Origin: Liolophura sinensis
Taxonomy: Eukaryota > Mollusca > Polyplacophora > Chitonida > Chitonidae
NCBI RefSeq assembly: GCF_032854445.1
Contig: NC_088303.1
Location: 5,961,501 to 6,025,500, forward strand
Direction of reading: 5' to 3'
DNA: 64,000 bases
Shown: piece after piece, positions 1 through 11,349 of the stretch
How the letters are laid out: every line of letters starts with the position of its first letter
How positions within the stretch are numbered: the first letter of the stretch is position 1
The notes under the pieces: model-generated
The model's input: only the letters and a program-made list of their open reading frames with translations
Database searches by the model: none
Told to the model about the DNA's origin: nothing
Translations under genes and position numbers: made by a program

Positions 1-144
1 AAAGGCGACAGGCTGCAAGAGGCACAAACGTCATTGCAAATGTAGTGTTTGCAACGTTGGAGGAATTGGGAAAATCTAATGAAAATATATATGAATCTTC
101 TTTCATCACTCTAAATTTTCATTTCGGAACCATTTACCAAAACA

Positions 145-912
145 ATGGCATATTTGGAGGGGTCCTCGCTGGCTCATTGGCATGAAGTGTTGCTCCCTCC
201 GTCTCTGACCATTGAGATAGTAAGTTCGAATCTTTCTCCCGCAGTGTTGATTCCGGGTTTACGCAAGGAATTAAATGTATTAGGTAGTGTCTGTGGAAGA
301 GGGTGCTCTTTCCCAGAAACTGTGGTTCCCTCCACCCGTAAAACTGTCCGCCGTTGTTTTAGTGAAAAATTTTTCAGTTTGGTCTATAATAGTAGCAGGG
401 GTGAAAACTTACCAATAAACGCTGCACGTGTCAGTAAAAACTTGCCATATTTGGCCAATAGCCTCACAGCTGAAAACTTGCTAACAAATGTGTCAGTAAA
501 AGCATCTGATGACTGGCCAATAGCCACATGCACGCCTGAAAACTTCCCATTAAATGCTGCATGTGTTAATAAAAGCGTGCTTTATTTTGCCAATAGCCGA
601 GCACATGACAACTTCCCATTACATGCTGCACGTGTCAATAAAAGCATGCGTTGTTTGGCCAATAGCCGAGCAGATGACGACTTCCCAATACGTGCTGCAC
701 GTGCTATTAAAGGTATCCTTTGCCTGGCCAACAGCCGTGCGCATGAAAACCTCCCAATACGTGCTGCACGTGTTATTAAAAGCATGCCTTATTTGGCCCA
801 CAGCGGTGTGTATGTAAACTTCCCAAGAAGTGGTCCACGTCTCAATGAAAGCTTGCGACGTTTGGTCAGTAGGCACACGGATGAAAACCAGTATTTCTGT
901 ACGTGTCAGTGA
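145..912 (+). other. 255-codon open frame over a minisatellite, probably not a gene
   Basis: An open frame starts at an ATG at 145 and runs to a stop at 910-912. Its C-terminal two thirds consist of a 23-residue repeat whose units share an N-S-R-A-H/D core, F-P and A-A-R-V-x-K-S. The 23-residue period equals the 69-bp DNA period, so the frame stays open as long as the array evolves by whole units. The array is also largely open in another plus frame and on the minus strand, which is expected of a short-period repeat and argues against selection on protein. There is no signal peptide, membrane segment or known domain. The first 85 residues are unique and resemble nothing I know. Confidence 0.2.
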
Positions 913-915
913 AAG
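391..915. repeat. 69-bp minisatellite, about 8 units
   Basis: The core GCACGTGT recurs near 425, 559, 628, 697, 767, 835 and 900, giving a 69-bp period; the unit between 425 and 559 is degenerate. Each unit carries an AAAGCATG-like segment and a GGCCAATAGCC segment. Outer units are more diverged than central ones, as usual for a minisatellite that grows in its middle. Confidence 0.85.
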
Positions 916-1261
916 CATGTTACACTGTACCTGTATGTTTAGCGTATAATCGTCGCTTGTTTCCGTCCTCAGCTTGTTCGTAAACAAAGCTTGTGTTGTA
1001 AAGCTTTTGACACTCCGAGGATGTACTAAGCCAATCTGTCGTCTTAAGGTGTCAGGACGCATGCTATTTAACTAACTATGAGTCAATTTTTTTGCTACAA
1101 TCATGCACCTGGCAGTGTACCTGTCACTATGATCCGCCCAGTTTCATTTATGTCTCTCAATTCCACTCGTGCATATCAAAACTCACGACGCTTCTCTCTG
1201 CGATATCAGTAAAACATTTCACTCTAATGATTCACGACAGTTTCTCCATTACGATATTTGC

Positions 1262-1462
1262 CCATTTGATTTGACAAGACCACTTGTCTTCCACCAATAT
1301 GGTGCATATCTATTCGTCGTATGTGGGAAAGTTCGTCTACCTCTTGCCAGAATTCTGTGGTTCGGGCTCCCAGGCTTCCTCCAGCTGTAAAACTGACCAC
1401 CATGTTTCGTGTGTGTAAACATTCCTTGCTTATGTCGTTAAACAACAATCAAAGCAATAAGT
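1262..1462 (+). mobile_element. SINE-B, 3' part
   Basis: This piece shares CACTTGTCTT, ACCAATATGG, a GTGGGAAAGTTCGTC-like block, AAACTGACC and the tail GTTAAACAACAATCAAA with the more complete copies at 7083 and 9889. The pol III head is missing, so it is 5'-truncated. The name SINE-B is only a working label for this window. Confidence 0.6.
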
Positions 1463-1616
1463 AAATCACGCGGCGTTCTGAAATTCCTAAGTTGCGTTGT
1501 TCTGATCCCCAGCAGGTGCGAGGTTCAGTGGAAACCTTACTACATGTATGGAGACACACTACATAGAAGACAACTGGCCTACTTTGTCCTGAGGAAAAAG
1601 TTTGCCCGCTTCATAA

Positions 1617-1748
1617 TACGCGTGTTACATTACCCTTTTTAATTTGCAACTCTAAAAGTTCAACCACTGGATGCATCAGCTGTACGCGTGTTACATTACC
1701 CTTTTTAATTTGCAACTCTAAGAGTTCAACCACCGGATGCATCGGCTG
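1617..1748. repeat. 66-bp tandem duplicate, 2 units
   Basis: Two adjacent 66-bp copies (1617-1682 and 1683-1748) differ at only a few sites by eye. Each begins TACGCGTGTTACATTACCC and ends in GGATGCATC(A/G)GCTG. It is a recent local duplication. Confidence 0.9.
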
Positions 1749-1749
1749 A

Positions 1750-3780
1750 CAGGACTGTCTCCGGTAAAGTACACCACCAACGATGAGCTGTATATCGCAT
1801 GACCGTATTGGTGAGAATCGCCAGAGGTCCATTATAGAGGCATGAAAAAAATGTGTGAAAATTGCCGGAAGTAGTTTCATCCAAGTACGACGTGTTAGTG
1901 CGCTTAGCAAAAGATCGTGTGTTATGGTCAAACATTAGCTTCCTTTCTTGATGTTTTCGTCATTGTTTTATTGGGATTTATATGTTATGCTTATGCATTA
2001 AATAAAAATTGTAATTATGCTTGGAGTCGTGCTTTCATTTATTATTCGTTTAGTTTCGTTTCACGAAAGGTTATCCAATGCGCTTGCGCTGTTTTGAGGA
2101 TCGTAGCGGTAAATGTCACATACCATGACAGCGTATGTAGCGAAAAGATTTACACCATGTGAGGTAGCCTACGTCCATGTACTTAACAGCTCCTAATAAT
2201 ATTTAGGCCTACCTTATGGCAATCGAGCACTTTGATAGTCACCAGAATTGTGAAAATAAAGAATGTGGAAGCTATCAGACGGCGGGCATGGGATTTGACC
2301 TTGATCCCAGTGCTACAGATAGGCCTAAAAGGTGTACAGGCGTAAATGCGCTTAAAAATTAGATGATACGCTTCTAAAATTAAAACAGAGCGTACTGAAA
2401 ACAAACGATCTCCACGACGCCTTAGTTTTCAGAAACTGAAGGTTACAGCAAATACTCATGTACCAATACTCGCAGTCGTGGGGAATGCCCACTGTGATAT
2501 TTGTGACATTCTCTAGTGTTTGCCACGAAGAAAATGTAGCAAGGGCTAAAAACATGGTCATTTGGGTTACTATAAAGCAAGTTCTGCTACTGCCCTGATT
2601 TAAATCATCCTAATATCGCTCTCAATGCATGGTTATAATTCTAGACCGATCGTCAGTTATCTGTGCTATGTTAATGTGTCATCGCGGGTCCAGTTTAGTA
2701 CATGTATCGGTCATTTCGGAGGAGAGAAGCTAAGGCAATGAAATACGAAGATCACGAAAACAGCTAGCATTCAGAAATACTTTAGATTTATAATGCCATT
2801 AAATAAAGCACAATAATAACTTTTTGTCTTCTAATGTAGGCCTACATTTGGATTTAGCATAACAAGCGTAGGCCTATCATGTTTTGATCCCCAAATGGCA
2901 TTTGTACGTGTATACAGAAATGATTCGACAGATTTATTCTACAATGTTCTGACAAGTCGTAATTCTTGGCAATCGACATGTACATACATATACTTGTAGC
3001 CCTATATCTAACTACAAGATTCTCTGTGCCAATACGTATATGTAGGCCTATACATGTATGCACGCGTATATTTTTTGAATTTCTCAACCCCCTTAACTCA
3101 ATCAACTTCACACTTTCCAGGTGTATTGCAGGGGACCCAAAATAATGAAATATTGAGTATTTTCAAAAAATTTGTCCCGCGGTGGGTTTACCCAGTACTC
3201 CCTGTCTTGTAAATGTAGGGAGTAGCGCACTACCTCTGAAAATTATCTGTAGCATTGCTTGACCTTTGTATTACTGCCCAATAGTTCATCTGCCTAATTG
3301 CATGAATGCCAACAAACTTATTATACAAAGTTTTTAATGGTCCGTTGAAGAAATTATCTGTTAAATTGTAGAATGAGCTGTTAATTACGTTTGCTATATA
3401 TGTTGAACATTTAAATATAATCAGGAAAATATAGAAAAAAGTTCCCAGATTTTACATGCACGTTCTAAAATGTCAAAAAGCACACCTTTCTCCGCTGTTA
3501 CGCTGCACTGTTTGTGAGCTACCTCTTTGATAGCTATATAACTGATAGCCATATACAAAAGTACTGAAAGCATACACTTCTCGGGCCGACTTGATTTTGG
3601 CTTGCTGTAGGTACACCTTTCAGCATGACGTTTTGTGAGAGAATGGAGCTTGTTGCGAGAATAACATAATGTCATAAAAGGTGCATAAAAAAGTACATAA
3701 AATAATAAATAAATTTTGTATACACCAATCAATGTACATTTTAGTATACCGTACGTATGGGATAGAACGGGATATTTTAA
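1750..3780. other. no gene seen
   Basis: Only short unrelated open frames (longest about 100 codons) are present, without recognisable domains. The sequence is AT-rich with scattered TAGGCCTA words. I see no tandem array, transposon terminus or RNA gene. Confidence 0.5.
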
Positions 3781-3870
3781 GGCGCTTGTCTTTCAACCGC
3801 TAGGACACATAATGAGTGAGAACAAACCTCTACCTTGGACAGGAAATCTGTAGAATTGTCCGAAATCGCT
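3781..3870 (+). mobile_element. SINE-B, head fragment
   Basis: GGCGCTTGTCTTTCAACCGC followed by TAGGACACA and GAAATCTGTAGA matches the head of the SINE-B copies at 7083 and 9889. The 3' half is absent or too diverged to see. Confidence 0.5.
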
Positions 3871-3924
3871 TTTTTAAAGGGCCCCAAAGACTGGCCTGTT
3901 AAGTTATCCTATAATTATTAGCCA

Positions 3925-4140
3925 GTCAGATTGCCTGATATGCAGTTCTCCCGACAGGAATCACGCGTTATGTTTATCTCGAGGGCGAAGACTTTCATGA
4001 GTGTTTGCTTTAAGTCACGAGATTATTGTTTTAAGTCACATTCTTTTGTCTTTAGTATGACCCGACCCGGGTTTGATCCCTGGTCTTCTTACTTCGAGGC
4101 GAACGTCCTAACCGAGGTGGTCCAATTTGGTCAGTGTGTT
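3925..4140 (-). mobile_element. tRNA-derived SINE (SINE-D), head and part of body
   Basis: On the minus strand the segment near 4120-4055 reads like a tRNA: an A-box-like CTCGGTTAGGAC, an anticodon-arm-like GTTCGCCTCGAAG, and a B-box-like GGATCAAACCC, then GGTCGGGTCATAC. A free tRNA gene is unlikely because the arms do not pair cleanly and the sequence runs into a SINE-like body. I know the GGTCGGGTCATAC...AAAGAC joint as typical of tRNA-headed SINEs from molluscs; this is from memory. Confidence 0.5.
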
Positions 4141-4344
4141 ACGCGTGAGATTTTAACTGAACATTGCTGGCAATGCCAGTTAGCTACCGGTATTTAAAAG
4201 ATATCTTAGAGGTTTTGTGTAAGAACTATAGTTGATGTTATTTGTCAGGCTATGTTATGGGAACTTTAACTGCTTTTTGTTATTTTAGCTGCTTAAAAAG
4301 CTGTTTCCTGTTTTTTCTCATTTTGGATGCCTTATTATGGACAG

Positions 4345-4435
4345 AATATGTTTCCAGGTTCTAACATGTATCCCCACGATGTTTCTGATATACCTCCAAA
4401 GTGGCGTTAAACCGTAATCATTCATTCATTCATGA
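4345..4435 (+). mobile_element. SINE-D type 3' tail
   Basis: AAAGTGGCGTTAAACC followed by (ATTC)n at 4418-4432 is a typical 3' end of a tRNA-derived SINE with a tetranucleotide tail. Only the tail is recognisable. Confidence 0.45.
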
Positions 4436-4439
4436 TCGC

Positions 4440-5970
4440 CTGAAGAGGCCATTTAACACACACACAAAAAAGAATACCGAGACTTCCCTTTTTTTCCGGT
4501 TCTCGCTTTTTTTCTTGTGAAGAAATGAAGTCATCTGTCACATTTAAACTCATTTAAGCCAGCGTGATGCCAATTACAACATTAGAAAGAGAAATGAAAA
4601 ATTACAGGACTTGATTCTTCTCCCAGGCAATTTGCAACAGTGCTTAAACATCCTGTCGGAGGTGATGCGGACAGTCCCGGAAACTACCGACTTTTGTACG
4701 TAGGATCTATCCGCTGCCCCCTACATGCCGACAAGTAAACATGCGGGTTTGAACACAGTTTTCCAATTTGTCTCTCCTATTCTTTTGAAATGTAACTAAA
4801 TCAAATAAAAAAATATCCCTTTTTTTAACTAGACTTGTGGATGGTTGACAAAGATGGACGCAAGCACATGATTTAATGTTCTAAAGAAAGATGTTTATTT
4901 CGGAATGTATCTGTGATAGAAAGAAAACTTACAGCATTCTACTTTTTATATGCCTATGGCTGGTTTTATATGACTTGGACTTTTTCCCCTGTAAACGTTA
5001 ACTACATGAAGAAGGTTAAAAATGATTATATATAGAAATAAAACATACACATACCCAGTGAGAGTGCCTAAAACAAGATACGTGGGCATTGAATCCCACA
5101 ACAGAATTCAAATATTCCAATGTATTTAACTGTCTTTAAAAATCTTTCAAAAAATAAAGAATAGAATTTGTGTACATAATTTTCAGCTGCATGTCTATCT
5201 GAAGAGCCATACCTCATTTGTTAGCTTCCTTACTCTTTAAGATGGAAAAAAGAATCACCTAAACGCATTTTTGTATAGATACAAGGTTTACCAAACTTGT
5301 ATCGTCAAACAACCCTGTTCATGTTTGCGAGAAGCCAGTTCACTGTATTTGAGAAGTCTACATACTTTGTTTAAGAGAGAAGGTTATATTCAGTATTTCA
5401 CGTCTCACTAAAGTTTAGGTAGATGTTCTTATGTTCTTAAACCGTCTTTTGCCAAGAAACGAATAGAAATCCACGTTATCATGTATAGTCTGGGTATCAG
5501 TGGCGGCAAATTTGCCAATGGCCGTAAAAACCCTTTCAATTTTTCCAAGTGCGAGCAAGTTTTCTTAATTTAACGTACTTGGTTAGCTATCGCAAACTTT
5601 TCCAATGTTAAGTTGATTCATCCTGCTGAAAGTTTTTAAGGATGTATATTTGTTTGGAACCTGTTACTCCTTAATATTTAACATTGCAATTGTTTGGCCA
5701 TAGTGAATGCGCCATCTGATAAGGTGCATGAGGTTAGGTCCAATCAGCGTCCGCATTGGAAGGTTTCCAGAATGATTGACGTTTGACACTAGGAGGGCAC
5801 ACATCAGATTGTCATCTGCTTCACGATAGGCGTCGCCCGAGATAAAACCTGTTCTTCAGAGTGACTTGGTTAGTTCACTGTGCTATGAAGGATGTCTGAC
5901 AGATTACTGCAGAAACACGGATTCAAAACTTGCCATAGTATGACAAAACTGACAACATATTATAAAGTCT
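4440..5970. other. no gene seen
   Basis: AT-rich sequence with no open frame of note, no tandem array and no recognisable transposon end. TTTTTTCTTG and AAATAAAAAAATA runs are simple low-complexity tracts. Confidence 0.5.
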
Positions 5971-5971
5971 A

Positions 5972-6020
5972 TTCTTATGGAGTACAACGTAAAACGCCAA
6001 TCAAATAAATAAATAAATTT
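5972..6020 (+). mobile_element. SINE-A tail fragment
   Basis: GTAAAACGCCAATCAAATAA followed by ATAAATAAAT is the 3' end of SINE-A, as seen in full at 45650-45880. The rest of the element is missing. Confidence 0.6.
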
Positions 6021-6788
6021 TTTAAGTATGAAGACAAACGTTAATCAAAACGAAAGTTTAACAGAACGTAGATATAGACACAAGAAAGTTTCAGTAAAGA
6101 TATTTTTCTGGTTAACGTTGATCTTCATACTGTAAATAAAATCCACAGTGCCTCGTTTGATCGAAAAATTGGCGTTTTTGATCGAGAGTGCATATTTGGA
6201 TATTTGTTACTAAGCAACCATCTCTTTTATGGTCATATAACTTTCGTGAGTGTTTCGACCAAGTTTTGTACTTTTGTTTCGGAAATTTACAGAAATGTTT
6301 TGAAATTTTGAAATTTGCACTTTCTTATCGTACCTCTCCCGATTCTCCGCGTTACCGTACCAGGTCCTTTGCTTTGCCATAAAGATTTAAGAATATGAGG
6401 GTGGATTTCGAGTGAAACACAACTACAGCATGTGAAGGCAAGGCAAAATGCTCTACAGAAAAAAAATTGAACTACATGGCTTGCAAGACATTAGCATCTG
6501 CTGACTCAGAAAACAGGAAAGTAATAGACATATGGGGAAAGGATGGAGAAATTGACGGCAGCGTTTAATAGCTCACCAACGCGTTAAAACTGCGCAGTCA
6601 TTGACGCGCACTTGCCCAAAGATATAAGCGTATCACCTCTAATAGGCGCTCCACATTCTGTGGCCAAGTTTATTAACTGCCGGCATATGATCGCCAGTAG
6701 CAGTTGTTTCAATAAACTTTGTCAACAGAAGCGTGTTTTTTTTTCAGACATTTTCCCGTATGTATTTATCCCATTATTTTGTTGATTT

Positions 6789-6811
6789 TGTGTGTGTGTG
6801 TGTGTGTGTGT
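6789..6811. repeat. (TG)n microsatellite
   Basis: An uninterrupted TG dinucleotide run of about 23 bp follows GTTGATTT. Confidence 0.95.
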
Positions 6812-6857
6812 CGTCATATTTTCTGATCGACAGCGTCAGGAAAGGTCTGTTCACATT

Positions 6858-7497
6858 GATGTATGATACATTGTTGTTTGTAGACCCCTGTCGTCTTTTT
6901 AGTGACTGATACAAACCCATCATATCCCTATTGTGACGGACAATAACCCAGGAGCACAGCTGTGTGCCATCTGGCAGTTTATATGTTTCTAGATGCCATT
7001 GTGTTCTTGACATTACCAGTATTATGTAGTACAGATCTTCATAATTGAGAAATGTATTAGAGTACAAGAGGTCAAGGAGTTAAAGGTGCTTGTCTTTCAA
7101 TCACTAGGACACACGGAGAGCGGGTTCAAAACTGGCTTTGGCCAGTGAATCTGTAGATTCCCCTATTGTCACTTCTTGTGACGCTTTGTTGACAATAAGC
7201 GGCTGACGGCGCTAGCTCGTCTGGTAGTTTGCGCCGTGCCCCTTTCGTTTAAGGCAACTTGTCTTCTTGATCACAAGTACGGTGTGCATATCTGTACGTC
7301 ACATGTGCGAAAGTTCGTCATCAACTTCATGGCCAAAGGACGATGGTTTTATCCTAGGCACCATAAAGCTGACTGCCTATGGCGTTAAGACAACAATCAA
7401 ATACAAATATCCCACTGTGACATGGACATAGTGGAATGCAACGATGACTGGCTGCGAACGCGCAATCTCATTGGCCCATGGCTTGACAGCCTCTGTT
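6858..7497. repeat. Direct duplication, copy 1 (about 640 bp)
   Basis: The segment matches 9662-10258 along its length. Shared blocks include GACTGATACAAACCCATCAT, AGCACAGCTGTGTGCCATCT, TAATTGAGAAATGTATTAGA and GACTGGCTGCGAACGCGCAA. The homology extends on both sides of the SINE-B inside it, so the repeat unit is larger than the SINE. Copy 1 has short insertions that copy 2 lacks, for example ACGGCGCTAGCTCGTC after CGGCTG. Confidence 0.9.
7083..7410 (+). mobile_element. SINE-B, near-complete copy
   Basis: The head GGTGCTTGTCTTTCAATCAC is followed by a B-box-like GGGTTCAAAAC at about 7121, then GTGAATCTGTAGA, TTGACAATAAGCGGCTGA, GGCAACTTGTCTTCTTG, a GTGCATATCTGT block and the tail GCGTTAAGACAACAATCAAA. 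The order of blocks agrees with the copies at 9889 and, in part, at 1262, 23325, 30290 and 41098. A pol III origin is inferred from the B box; I see no good A box. Confidence 0.65.
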
Positions 7498-7984
7498 AAT
7501 TTACAACCGTTTTAAATTCTGTTTCATTTATATGACGGCTGTCAGTGTTATAGGTGGAGGAAATAGTTGTGCTCGGACTCATAGCTGTCAGCTGTGGTGG
7601 CATGTCATCATAATGGCAGCCTTTCAGTCAGTAGTTGATCGCCTCTCTCTCGTTTCAAAAAAACGGAAACAATTGTTCTCATAGTGTTTGGCAAGCAAAT
7701 AAGAAACTTTCTTACAAGATCTTAACTGTTCTACTTCCATCTGTCCCGTTTTAATTATCAAGTAATATTTAACACCGAGTCGTGCACCAATCAAATCAGA
7801 CGAGAGATTAAACCGACATTGGATTAATTAAGCAGTGAATCGTGTTTACACCTGTCCACCTAAATCAGTAACATCTCATACAGCATAGAATCTGCTGACA
7901 TCATTTGTAATGCACCCAGTATTAAGGAGGACACATATTGCAAGACGTAGTTAGCACTACGGGTTTTCCCTCGAGCACTAGTCC

Positions 7985-8150
7985 CAGCATTATTTTTCTG
8001 ACTGGCGTTTTACGCCGGGCTCAAGAACATTTCACTTACACGACGGCGGTCAGCATAAGGGTGGGAATAAACCGGACAGAGCCCGGTGGAAACCCACGAC
8101 CACCCGCAGGTGCTGGCATGCTAACCCCACCTCGTCCCAGCATTACGGAA
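7985..8150 (-). mobile_element. SINE-A, 5'-truncated
   Basis: In plus orientation it reads GGCGTTTTACGCCGGGCTCA, then TTTCACTTACACGACGGCGG, GACAGAGCCCGGTGGAAACC and CACGACCACCCGCAGG, the reverse complement of the SINE-A body. The head and the AAATAAATA tail are not clear. Confidence 0.75.
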
Positions 8151-8311
8151 GCCCCGGATTACACAATCGACAAAGGGTATCTGTGATATGTTGATATGCT
8201 GACATCCTATACCAGCACTTGCGCTCCTACTAAGGTAGTATTCATTTAAATAGTCAAGTTCGACACAAGTTAACCGTGAAGGGTTGATAACAGCAATGTA
8301 TTTTGTATGGA

Positions 8312-8398
8312 TTCACATGGGATTGAACCCAGGACATATCTCTTTATGCGAGGCAGAGGCATTACTTCCTACGCCACCTGGGCAGGTAGATTTGGCGT
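8312..8398 (-). mobile_element. tRNA-like SINE head
   Basis: On the minus strand an A-box-like TGGCGTAGGAAG and a B box GGTTCAATCC are spaced as in a tRNA gene, with GCCTCGCA in the anticodon-arm position. The acceptor stem does not pair convincingly, so a SINE head or tRNA relic fits better than a working tRNA. Confidence 0.45.
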
Positions 8399-8399
8399 A

Positions 8400-9490
8400 G
8401 TACACGTAGGTAGTATCAGATTAGCGACCCGGGCTAACAGAAATCGAGTGGTCATCGATTATGTGACGAGGATAGTGAGGTAGATAGTGACCAGTGCCCA
8501 GACAGGCTAATGGTCAGCCTGGAACAAAGGAGTCTGAAATGTCTGAGGGACTCGTCTCGTGATCAGTGACCATTACCGGGCTCTCAGCTCCCGAGGGATG
8601 CACGAGTGACTCACGTACTGGTCAATGCCGGACTGATGGATTGAGATGTGAGCCTCATAGGGCTTAGCTCGACTGCACACGGCGCATGTCCGATGTCTCG
8701 ACCATCCGGCTAACTGGTCAATACATAAATCACCGATCATACCCAGCGATATATACGTGCACAGAGTCTAATATAAGGCTACGCAGTACAGTACACGAGT
8801 ATAAGTGATTGGGAATTTGCCACACAATCATATGTGTCTTTAAATAAAGAGATTGTCATCACAAAAGGGCGCTTGTTAGTTCTCTGTACCTTGAAGAGAG
8901 TTCTACACAGTAAGATCGAAAAGTCTTACACCTTGTTAAAAAAAGCACAAAGTCAAATAAGTTTTCGACATTTTTAAAAACAAGATAGAGCTGATCAGAA
9001 TTGATCTGGACTCAATTTTGACGTCATGTTGTCGTCATGTTGTAGGCATGTCACAACTGACAGCTGGGAGTGTCTGGCAAACTGCATCGGTCCTTAGCAC
9101 ACAGTGTTCACACGCTCGATGTAAAGTTAAGAAAAACATTATTTGTATTCTACACCCGAATTAAAAACAATTCTTTTTAAACTGTTATAATAGTTTGACT
9201 ACACTGGGTCATATTTAAGACTATTTATTTGGTGAATGAATGGCGTAGGCATGTTGGCTGTAATAGCGACCTACTTGCTGGCGCGAGTAGACTGCCTGAT
9301 TCAATTTTTTATGATATACACGAGCTTTGAACATCAACTTATGGTCTGAAAGGAAAATAATTTTTGCAGTAGCTTTGTAGTAATTTTAGATTGTGTTCGT
9401 TTAGATTTCTACGTGTTCTGCCATGTGGTTTTGATCACATCATGACGGTGTCTCCCTGTAACAGACCTTTCCTACTGCCTATTTACCTAT
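8400..9490. other. no gene seen
   Basis: Moderately GC-rich at first, then AT-rich. There is no long open frame and no array. A short duplication GACGTCATGTTGTCGTCATG at about 9020 is the only local repeat noticed. Confidence 0.45.
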
Positions 9491-9576
9491 CTTGCCTCAC
9501 AGGAATGTCTCGTCGTCATGTGACTGAAAAATTGTTGAGCACGACGTTAAACCCCAAGCACTCACTCACTCACAGG
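9490..9576 (+). mobile_element. SINE-C 3' end
   Basis: TCGTCGTCATGTGACTGAAA followed by AATTGTTGAGCACGACGTTA, AACCCC and an (ACTC)n run is the 3' end of the SINE whose body and head lie at 24853-25178 on the minus strand. I know this tail as frequent in molluscan sequences (from memory). Confidence 0.65.
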
Positions 9577-9661
9577 AAAGTCAACCCTAGAATACCATCC
9601 ATGACGCCATCCTAGATGAACCGACAACTGGTAGACAAGATCATGTCATGATTTTCACAGT

Positions 9662-10258
9662 TATGTATGATATATTGTTGTATGTGGGCCCCGGTCATCT
9701 TGTTAGTGACTGATACAAACCCATCATATCCCTGTTATCACGGGCAATAACCCAGGAGCACAGCTGTGTGCCATCTGGCAGTTTATTTGTTTCTAGAAGC
9801 CGTTGTGTTCTTGACATTACCAGTGTGTAGTACAGATCTTCATAATTGAGAAATGTATTAGAGTACAAGAGGTCAAGGAGTTAAAGGTGCTTGTCTTTCA
9901 ATCACTAGGACACACGGAGAGCGGGTTCAAAACTGGCTTTGGCCAGTGAATCTGTAGATTCCCCTGTTGTCACTTCTTGTGACGCTTTGTTGACAATAAG
10001 CGGCTGGTAGTTTGCGCCGTGCCCCTTTCGTTTAAGGCAACTTGTCTTCTTGTTCACAAGTCCGGCGTGCATATCTGTACATGTGCGAAAGTTCACGGCC
10101 AAAGGACGATGGTTTTATCCTAGGCACTCATAAAGCTGACCGCCTGTGGTGTTAAACAACAATCAAATGAAAATATCGCAATGGGACATGGACATAGTGG
10201 AATACAACGATGACTGGCTGCGAACGCGCAATCTCACTAGCCCAAGGCTTTACAGTCT
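9662..10258. repeat. Direct duplication, copy 2 (about 595 bp)
   Basis: Same orientation as 6858-7497, about 2.8 kb away. Both ends of the homology lie outside the embedded SINE-B (9889-10170). Scattered substitutions and several small indels show that the duplication is not recent. Confidence 0.9.
9889..10170 (+). mobile_element. SINE-B, second duplicated copy
   Basis: Same block order as 7083-7410, ending GTGTTAAACAACAATCAAA. It lies inside the large duplication and was therefore copied with it, not inserted independently. Confidence 0.65.
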
Positions 10259-10324
10259 CTTCGTTTATATTATAAATCCCTCTCCCCAAACAACAAAAGA
10301 GAAATTGTTATTTTTTTAATTGGT

Positions 10325-10740
10325 GATATACATCGTACCCAAGAGTATTTCACTTGTACGACCAGAATTTTGGTGAGAGCAAACCGAACACCGGATACCC
10401 ACGACCAACCCAGGTAGCCGGTAGACCTTCAAACGTTAGGTCGCAGAAGAAGCCAGCAAGAACCGCATTGGTGATACTCACGACCATCCCAGGTAGCTGG
10501 AACACCTTCCAACGTTAGGTCGCAGAAGAAGCCAGCAAGAACCGCATTGGTGATACTCACGACCATCCCTGGTAGCTGGAACACCTTCCAACGTTAGGCC
10601 GCAGAAGAAGTCCGCAAGAACCGCATTGGTGATACTCACGACCATCCCTGGTAGCTGGAACACCGTTCAACCTTAGGTCGTAGAGGAAGTCAGCATGAAC
10701 CTCATTGGTGAGAGGCTCCTTAGTCAATAAAAAAATGAAT
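10325..10740 (-). mobile_element. SINE-A with tandemly amplified body
   Basis: In plus orientation the element opens with TTGGTGATATACATCGTACC, CAAGAGTATTTCACTTGTAC and GACC, a diverged SINE-A 3' body, then CCCACGACCAACCCAGG. From there a 79-bp segment of the SINE body is repeated about four times (10401-10716) instead of once. The end AACCTCATTGGTGAGAGGCT matches the SINE-A region next to the pol III head. Confidence 0.75.
10401..10716. repeat. 79-bp tandem array derived from SINE-A, about 4 units
   Basis: The word CGCAGAAGAA begins at 10442, 10521 and 10600, and a CGTAGAGGAA variant lies near 10679, so the period is 79 bp. Each unit runs from CACGACCAnCCCnGGTAG to AACCGCATTGGTGATACT. The inner units are nearly identical by eye and the outer ones diverged. 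Confidence 0.9.
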
Positions 10741-11349
10741 TAATAAAATTAATTAAAAGCTCAACGGCAAACGTATTAGCGTGAAATTCGCCATTGGCAT
10801 ACCCCTCCTCACCTGGTAAACAACGTTCAAAATGGATAGCGTAACTTCAACTTGTCACACAAATATGGGTATAGCGATTAAGCTTTGGTTACCATCAAGA
10901 AAAGCAGCCTTCAGAGTATATTGATGTGAGGAAGAATACCGGATATGGCCGATACATCGTAACGTTACTTATTCAGGAAGTGGCCATGTCACCTGCCAGT
11001 CTGGTATTGTGAGAGGATAGATCAGGAAACAGCGAGGTGAGTGTTGGTGTGATCGAGCTGTCCGATCTCAACGATCCCTAACCGTCCTCTGGCCGGCCCG
11101 TCCTCGGGGAGAACGGACACAAAGAGGACACTAATTGACAGGTGAAAGAGGGTTAATTGCTGAGCGGAAGTTTTGTCTCGTAGCTTCCCAGTTTTGTTGG
11201 ACCTTTTACAAAGGCCATACTTAAGTGGCTATTAAGCTGGATGTTACCATGACCCAGCCACATGAAAACGAGTAAATCGTGCGATCTGAGATTCAAGGGT
11301 TTGAGAAAAACATGATAATTCCAGCTTTGACACGCAATGATTTTTGCAC

